Positions 12,386 through 17,759 of a stretch of DNA of 17,759 nt are shown here, in pieces. The translations under genes and the position numbers were made by a program. Each line of letters opens with the position of its first letter. The first letter of the stretch is position 1. The notes under the pieces were generated by a model, which saw only the letters and a list, made by a program, of their open reading frames with translations, did no database searches and was not told where the DNA came from. This stretch comes from Conidiobolus incongruus B7586 (taxonomy: Eukaryota; Entomophthoromycota; Entomophthoromycetes; Entomophthorales; Conidiobolaceae). Where the stretch lies: positions 1 to 17,759 of the forward strand of contig JNEM01010421.1 of NCBI GenBank assembly GCA_000697335.1. Reading direction: 5' to 3'.

Positions 12386-12655
12386 AGTCTAAAATTAAAA
12401 GATACTAATTTTTCTCTTTATTCTATTTATTAGATTTTAATCAAATTCTATATTATTCACTAAATCAGCTATTTTAACCCAGAAGTCATAAAGATAGAAA
12501 AAAAGTTTTTCTGGATATCCTGATACAATGTCTAAACAATAAGTTCAAAGACTAACAGGATTAATAAATAACTCTCTAAATCATTTTACCAGTACTTTGC
12601 TAACAACCATATTTATTTACAAAACTTGTTATAAAACACAACACGGTCTATTTGA
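12386..12655. repeat. Unidentified dispersed repeat, copy B
   Basis: Same-strand partner of 10387-10680. The anchors appear in the same order: AGTCTA, GATACT, TTATTAGA, ATTCA, ACCC, AAGT, ATAAAGATAG, ACAGGATTAATAA, and AAAACTT near 12630. It is somewhat shorter than copy A because of internal indels. It keeps more CA pairs than its surroundings. No protein-coding content is seen. Confidence 0.6.
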
Positions 12656-13376
12656 AATATAGTTAAAGTCTAAATATCTATACTGATATTGTAAATTAAA
12701 TAAAACAAATAGTTTAAGAAAGATTATAATTCATAAGGTAGATTGAAATAGAAAAATGGAATTTATACCAAACGAATATTTCTATTTTTAGATGTTTGAT
12801 AATTATCGGATTTAAATGATCAAAAAGTGGTTATAATATGGTAATGAATTTTCAATGTTTTGGATACCTTCATTATAGTCATATATGAATTGAACAAATC
12901 TAGTATTTAATCATTATATGTAGCATCACTTTGATTTAACCAAGGATCAGAGATAGATATTAATTAAACGTTTTGGATATTTTCAACAGGGCTACTTTCA
13001 CTATACATAAACAAATAAGAACCTCAAAATTAGGCTTTTCATTAGATTGCTCAAGAGTGGAGGGTTATATTATCGGGTGCAGGTTGCTAATGGGGTTTCT
13101 GGGAATCAGCACATGCAATAAAACCAAGTCCACCAGCTTGTCAACTGTTTTCTGGGGTCTCAATATATGATTTAGTCTTGTCAGGTGTTTACAAAATTCC
13201 TTATATATTAGCCATAAGTACCAAAATTCAACTTTGAATAGTTTGCCTGATGTAATGACTATTTTGGATAAGAGTTAATGGTAAGAGTAAAGCAATCAAA
13301 TTGAAAAACCTGATTACTCAACAGTTATTCTCATTTCTAAATACCTAGTAAGTGTTTTGTATATATATATATATAC
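12656..13376. other. Intergenic patch with balanced composition; no gene recognised
   Basis: From about 12960 to 13345 the DNA is clearly less A+T-rich than its surroundings and keeps many CA, TG, GG and CC pairs. A short open frame (12973-13170, + strand, 65 codons) spans part of it, but its translation matches no family I know and the frame closes within the patch. It may be a remnant of a decayed gene or repeat. The stretch ends in an (AT)n run at 13361-13375, immediately before the transposon insertion site. Confidence 0.45.
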
Positions 13377-13378
13377 TA
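13377..13378. other. TA target dinucleotide at the left edge of element I
   Basis: TA sits directly before the terminal repeat GCCTACAAAAGTGAGTCAT. Tc1/mariner elements insert at TA and duplicate it. Confidence 0.7.
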
Positions 13379-13583
13379 GCCTACAAAAGTGAGTCATAAA
13401 ATTAAAAATATATACATTTCTATTAATATCTTAATCAATTCTAATTTAAATAAACTTATATTAAACTATGTAATTAATATATATTTTTTATTTATAATAT
13501 AATATATATAGTTAAATTTAATTAATTATTAATTGATATATTAATATTAAAAGTATATTTAAGATAAGTCATAAATTTGCAGG
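13379..13583 (+). repeat. Long terminal inverted repeat of element I (3' end)
   Basis: Outer motif CCTACAAAAGTGAGTCAT at 13380-13397. Inner motif AAGTCATAAATTTGCAGG ends at 13583. The core GAGTCATAAA / AAGTCATAAA recurs in the same direction, about 170 bases apart, as in the IR/DR group of Tc1 elements, where paired direct repeats bind the transposase. The CCTRCAAA blocks face each other. Confidence 0.8.
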
Positions 13584-13603
13584 TTTTAGTATTGATAGAA
13601 AAA

Positions 13604-14460
13604 TTAATATCTAGTATATCCACCTTTTGCTTTTCTAACTTCTTTAAGTTTATAGGGTATAAAATCAACTAGCTTCTTATATTAAACAGGATTAATATTA
13701 TTCTAAGCTTCTTAAATATACTCCTAAAGTTAATCTAAATTTTTTACTAGGGGTAAAGCTTTAATTAATTTTTTTAGTTGATCCTAAAGATATTTAATTG
13801 GGTTAAGATTAGGAGATTAAAAAAATTATTTTATAATAGTTGTTTTATTATTTTTAAGCTATTTAATAGTAGAATTTGTAGTATAACAAGGTATATTATC
13901 TTGTTAGAAAATAATATTGGATTTTTTTAATCTATACTATTTAATTGTTTTTTTTTAATTTATTGTTTAGAATACTTTAGTATATTTCAACATTAATTCC
14001 CTTATCAAACCTATAAAGATACCCTACACCTAAAGATAATATACATCCTTAAACTATAATTAACCTATCATTGTATTTTTAGGTTATAATAATATAATAA
14101 TTATAAAATAGTTCTCTATCTTTTTTAAAACATTTAACTTTTTTATTAAATTCATTAAAATATTTCTTTCTTTCATTAGATTAAATAATCTTACTCTAGT
14201 TAGTTTTAGTTCAACTTTAGTGTTGATATTTAAACTCTTACCTAACTTTATAATAAGATTTCTTTAGTTAGGGGTGTTTTTTCTTAAGGTGTAAATAGTA
14301 TCTATTCTAATATAAAACATGTATAATAGTATCAATACTAATTAATATTCTTATATAGTCTTATAATTTTTATTATACTTCTATAATAGTATTATACTTA
14401 CCTATATTAATTAATCTATAAATATACTTTTTATCATGTTTATCTATAACTTTAATACAT
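13604..14460 (-). pseudogene. Tc1-like transposase remnant of element I
   Basis: Read on the - strand, it covers roughly the C-terminal three quarters of a Tc1 transposase. Recognisable pieces are GVGYLYRFDKGIN, the block before the second catalytic Asp (IIF-Q-x-DN), SPNLNPIKYL (family SPDLNPIE), DQLKKLIKALPLVKNLD and KLVDFIPYKLKEVRKAKG before the TAA at 13604-13606. Stops stand at conserved positions: Trp of the YLWDQL block is TAG (13784-13786) and a Gln after KNLD is TAA (13730-13732). The conserved acidic residue after NPI is Lys. The DNA-binding N-terminus is absent. It is certainly non-functional. Confidence 0.85.
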
Positions 14461-14462
14461 TA
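14461..14462. other. TA target copy, left of element II
   Basis: TA directly precedes ACCTGTAAAAATAAGTTAT. With the TA at 16025-16026 it forms the expected two-base target duplication, with the insertion abutting element I. Confidence 0.75.
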
Positions 14463-14669
14463 ACCTGTAAAAATAAGTTATAAAATCAAAAATATATATA
14501 TATTAATTAATAACTAAAATAATTATATATATTAAATTACTTGAAATTATAATATATAATTAAAGTATATTATTTAATAATAAATAAATATATTTAAATA
14601 TATATAGTAAACTATTAACAAAAATATTAACCCTTAATATTTAACTAAGGTAAGTTATAAATTTACAGG
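14463..14669 (+). repeat. Left long terminal inverted repeat of element II
   Basis: Outer motif CCTGTAAAAATAAGTTAT (from 14464). Inner motif GGTAAGTTATAAATTTACAGG ends at 14669. Compared with the right end and with element I, C and G are replaced by T and A at CpA/TpG sites. The middle of the repeat is more diverged. Confidence 0.82.
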
Positions 14670-14779
14670 TTTTTGAGATAAAAGGATATATTTAATAATA
14701 TATAACTATATTTTTTTTTCTCTCTTTACTATTATTTTATATTATATTTTATAGATATATTAAATTTTTTTTATTAGTA

Positions 14780-15800
14780 TTATTATACTTAAATCCCTCT
14801 CTAAAAAAATTTACTTGTATATTAATTAATTTTATAAAGAAGGTAAATTAACTTATAATATTGCTAGAATTACTAGTTTTAGCTAGTTTATTATAGTTAA
14901 AGCTATTAAGAATAACAATAAAGAAACATTTAAACTTAAACTTAAGTATGTTAAGATTATAAATAAATATAATAAGAAGTATATTTGTAGGTTGGTTAAT
15001 ATAAGCAAGTATAGTACTACTATAGAAATATAACAGGAACTATAAAACTATATAAGAATATTAGTTAACACTGATATTATTATATATGTTTTATATTAAC
15101 ATAGATACCACTTACACCTTAAGAAAAAACACCCCTAACTAAAAAAATCCCATTATAAAATTAGGTGGGAGTTTAAATATTGTTACTAATATTAAATTAA
15201 AACTAATTAGAGTAAGGTTATTTAATCTAATAAAACAAAAATATACTTTAGTAGATTTAATAAAGAAGCTAGATACTTCAGAAAAGATACAAAACTACTT
15301 TATAACCATTATATTAATTTTACCTAAAAGTACAATAGTGGGTCAATTATTATTTAGGGATATATGTTGTTTTTAGGTGTAGGGTATCTTTATAATATTA
15401 ATAAGGGAATTAATACTGAAATATATTAAAATATTCTAAAAAATGAATTAAAAAAACTATTGAATAATATAGGTTAAATAAATCTAATATTATTTTCTAG
15501 TAAGATAATACCTTTTGTTATACTATAACTTTTACTACTAAATAGCTTAAAAATAACAAGATAATAGTTATAAAGTAGCTTCTTTAATCTCTTAACTTTA
15601 ATTTAATTAAATACCTTTGGGATCAATTAAAAAAAATTATTAAAGCTTTCCCCCCAGTTAAAAATTTAAATCAACTTTAAAAATATATTTAAGAAGTATA
15701 GAACAAGATTAACCTTTTTTAGTGTAAGAAGTTAGTTGATTTTATATCTTATAAACTTAAAGAAGTTAGAAAAGTTAAAGGTAGATACACTAGGTTTTAA
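14780..15800 (+). pseudogene. Tc1-like transposase remnant of element II
   Basis: About 1 kb, the size of a 340-residue Tc1 transposase. The N-terminal helix-turn-helix region is seen as EGKLTYNIARIT. RLVNISKYSTTIEI and KKKHPQLKKSHYKIRWEF-like sequence follow, then GVGYLYNINKGINTEIY, the IIF-x-x-DN block, YLWDQLKKIIKAF and KLVDFISYKLKEVRKVKG before TAA at 15798-15800. The WSDET block reads stop-S-N-K-T (15223-15237), so the first catalytic Asp is Asn. The second Asp remains (15504-15506) but both preceding Gln codons are TAG and TAA (15498-15503). Trp of the VWG block is TAG (15355-15357). The last acidic residue is Lys. At least one frameshift lies near 15450. Non-functional. Confidence 0.85.
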
Positions 15801-15819
15801 TTTTTTATATCACTAAAAA

Positions 15820-16024
15820 CCTACAAATTTATAACTCACCCTAGGTAAAATTTAAAGGTTTATATTTTAATTAATTAATAACTAAATATCATCATTTAAT
15901 GATATATATAATTAATAAATATAATAGATTTTAATTATTTAATTTAGATTTATTTCATTAAATATTAATCAAGTTATTAGTAAAAATATAAGTGTTTTTG
16001 ATTTTATGACTCATTTTTGCAGGT
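15820..16024 (-). repeat. Right long terminal inverted repeat of element II
   Basis: On the - strand it starts CCTGCAAAAATGAGTCAT, with the inner copy at 15820-15840 (CCTACAAATTTATAACTCACC on +). It pairs with 14463-14669 in inverted orientation and is followed by TA. It contains ATGACTCAT, the palindromic site type bound by Gcn4/AP-1 bZIP proteins; a regulatory role is speculative. Confidence 0.82.
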
Positions 16025-16026
16025 TA
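16025..16026. other. TA target copy, right of element II
   Basis: TA directly follows the terminal GCAGGT of element II and matches the TA at 14461-14462. Confidence 0.75.
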
Positions 16027-17759
16027 GTATAATAATCAAACTATTTTCTATAATAATAAAATTAATATTAATTAAAATATTTTATAACTTTATAATAAGA
16101 TAATATAAATTTTTTACATTAATTCTATTAATATTTTTAAAATTTAACAAAAATAGATTTTTGGCTTTTTAAGGTAATATTCATAAATATAAGATTATGA
16201 TATTTAAACCAATATTAATTTAATATAAAATTATAACTAATATTATTAATTAAAGACTTAATTTGTTAAGAATCACTAAAAGGTATTAAAAAATATTTAA
16301 ATATAATTCTATATATTTGTTTTATTAAATTATTAATATATTTGATTATTAAGGAATTATTTTAAATAGGTAAAGATAATTCTAAAATAACCAAAGAAAG
16401 ATAATATAAGTAAAATATCTAAATTTAATTAAAACTCTAGTAAATATATCTATAAAATAATTAATTAAAATAAAAAATAAAATAATAATTAAAGTTAAAA
16501 AATCATAAAATAAACTAATTACTAGAATATTTTATATTTTTAATATTTTAATGAGTTAAATTTCTTTAGTCATTATAGTTTATTTTATAATATTATTCTT
16601 TTATTATAATTTTTATATATCAAATTAAAATTTATTAATTAATTATAAAAGATATGATTATTAAGATTATATTAATATTAATTAAATTTAATTTATAATT
16701 AATAAATTAAGATTATTAAAAGTTAAACTATTATTATTTTTTTAAAGGGTATTTATTAACTTTATTATTAATTTAAGTTTTTTAATAGTAATAACAATTA
16801 TGTTTACTCTGAATTAAATTTTAATTTCCATTTTAAATATTTTTTATAATGTTTTAAATTAAATATATTAATTATATAAGATTTAAAAGAAAAAAAATAG
16901 CTTTAAAAAATTAATTTTTTATTTAAAAAATTTAATTATTAAATAAAAGATATTAATAGCTAAAATTATTATATTATAAATATCAAAAAAAATATTATTA
17001 AATTATTTTTTACTAATTATCTAAAGCTATACTTAAAGATTAAAACTTTATAATAACTTGTAGATTTGTTTTTCATTATTGATATTTAAAGATTTAAATA
17101 TATTTCATTTATTTTTTCAATTAATTATTCTATAAAAGTTTGTTATCTAAGTTAAAAAACCTTGTTTTTATTAATTAAATTTAATCTTTTAGATAATAAC
17201 TTTTTTAAAAGCTTTTTCCAATTATATAAAGTGTGTATTTTTATAATAGGTTATCCCTTTAGAAATTCTTTAAATTTAAGTTTATAATCAGTTAACTACC
17301 AAGTATAAATAGATTTTTTAAAATAAATAGATAATTTGAGGTTATTTTTTAGATTTATATCAAATACTTAATTAAAATATTTCTTTATTTTATTATGATA
17401 TTTTTCAATCTTGTAAAAGTTTTTAAAGCTAATAGAAATAGTTAATTTAACTTTAAAAACATTAAAAGGGTAATTCAATATATTAATGATAATCAAATTA
17501 ATAGTTTATTAAATTTAAGTTTTTTAAATTATATTTTTTTAAAACAAAAATTATTTAATATAGGTTTTTTTAAAGTATAAAAAGTTTTTAGAGTTTAAAA
17601 GCTTAAATTTAGTTAATAATTAAATTATTATCATTCTTAAAATAATATAAGGGTATTTTTTTAGTAATATAATAATATATAATATTAAATTTAAATAAAT
17701 TATAAATAAAATTTAAAATAATAATAAATAAAATTAACATAAATAATTATTACTTTTTA
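16027..17759. other. Extremely A+T-rich DNA depleted in CA and TG; no gene recognised
   Basis: CA and TG pairs are nearly absent in many 60-base lines (none in 16441-16500, 16681-16740 or 16861-16980), while AG and CT persist. This is the bias seen in the adjacent transposons. Some stretches around 17040-17460 are less uniform and, when translated, show short open runs broken by many stops. I could not match any to a family. The most likely reading is an old repeat mutated beyond recognition; ordinary spacer remains possible. Confidence 0.5.

Larger units (their letters stand above)
13379..14460 (-). mobile_element. Truncated Tc1/mariner-type DNA transposon (element I)
   Basis: The left boundary is a terminal repeat that closely matches the right end of element II in inverted orientation. 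The interior, read on the - strand, is a Tc1-family transposase remnant. The other end is missing: the copy stops where element II begins, at a point matching about 14942 within element II. The DNA beyond element II (from 16027) does not resume it. The element was therefore either truncated before element II arrived or lost its 5' part later. Several conserved Gln and Trp codons are stops, so it is inactive. Confidence 0.85.
14463..16024 (+). mobile_element. Full-length but mutated Tc1/mariner-type DNA transposon (element II)
   Basis: 1562 bases, flanked by TA on both sides, with long inverted ends of about 205 bases (14463-14669 and 15820-16024) and one transposase remnant between them on the + strand. 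This is the size and layout of an IR/DR-type Tc1 element. The right end keeps TGAGTCA (written as TGACTCA on + near 16006); the left end reads TAAGTTA at the same place. The three differences between the outer ends across the first 24 bases are all CpA/TpG to TpA changes. It cannot encode an active transposase, but its right end looks well kept. Confidence 0.88.

Noticed and set aside
12973-13170. 65-codon open frame on the + strand as a gene
   Set aside because: No recognisable domain, no promoter or poly(A) context beyond chance, and short. Kept only as part of the compositional patch.
13604-15800. Reassigned genetic code (TAA/TAG read as Gln) to explain the transposase stops
   Set aside because: Stops also stand at Trp positions, CAA is still used for Gln in the same remnants, and the myosin gene uses CAA/CAG for Gln and ends at an ordinary TAG.
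1-17759. tRNA, rRNA or CRISPR array
   Set aside because: No T-loop-like GTTCGA signature with matching stems, no rRNA-like sequence and no regularly spaced identical repeats were seen on either strand.

Overview
The window holds one complete protein-coding gene, a fungal class V myosin (MYO2/MyoE type) on the + strand. It runs from 4552 to 9989 in 16 exons separated by 15 short introns. The flanks are extremely A+T-rich. The class V domain order (motor, six IQ motifs, coiled coil, DIL tail), the many 49-68 base introns with CTAAY-like branch sites, the standard stop codon and the Tc1/mariner transposons point to a fungus with an A+T-rich, transposon-loaded genome. An early-diverging lineage such as Mucoromycota/Glomeromycotina would fit, but the sequence does not prove the lineage.

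Layout: 1-4551 is A+T-rich intergenic DNA with no gene I can support, ending in a T/C-rich leader. 4552-9989 is the myosin gene, followed 21 bases later by AATAAA. 10017-13378 is intergenic. It carries two diverged direct copies of an unidentified repeat of about 0.3 kb (10387 and 12386) and, just before 13378, a small patch with more balanced base composition. 13379-16024 holds two Tc1/mariner-type elements in divergent orientation: a truncated one on the - strand (13379-14460) and a full-length one on the + strand (14463-16024) with long inverted ends and TA on both sides. 16027-17759 is very A+T-rich DNA with no recognisable gene.

The most interesting signal is the decay pattern of the transposons. 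Stops replace conserved Gln and Trp codons, and the two copies carry different sets of them. Mismatches between copies are almost all C/T or G/A, and the internal inverted end differs from the outer one only by CpA/TpG-to-TpA changes. This is the mark of repeat-induced point mutation (RIP) or a similar C-to-T process. The DNA downstream of the elements shares the CpA/TpG depletion, while the DNA upstream of the myosin gene does not.

The myosin and the transposons have no evident functional link. The gene reads cleanly through every exon and shows no sign of the mutation process acting on the neighbouring repeats.
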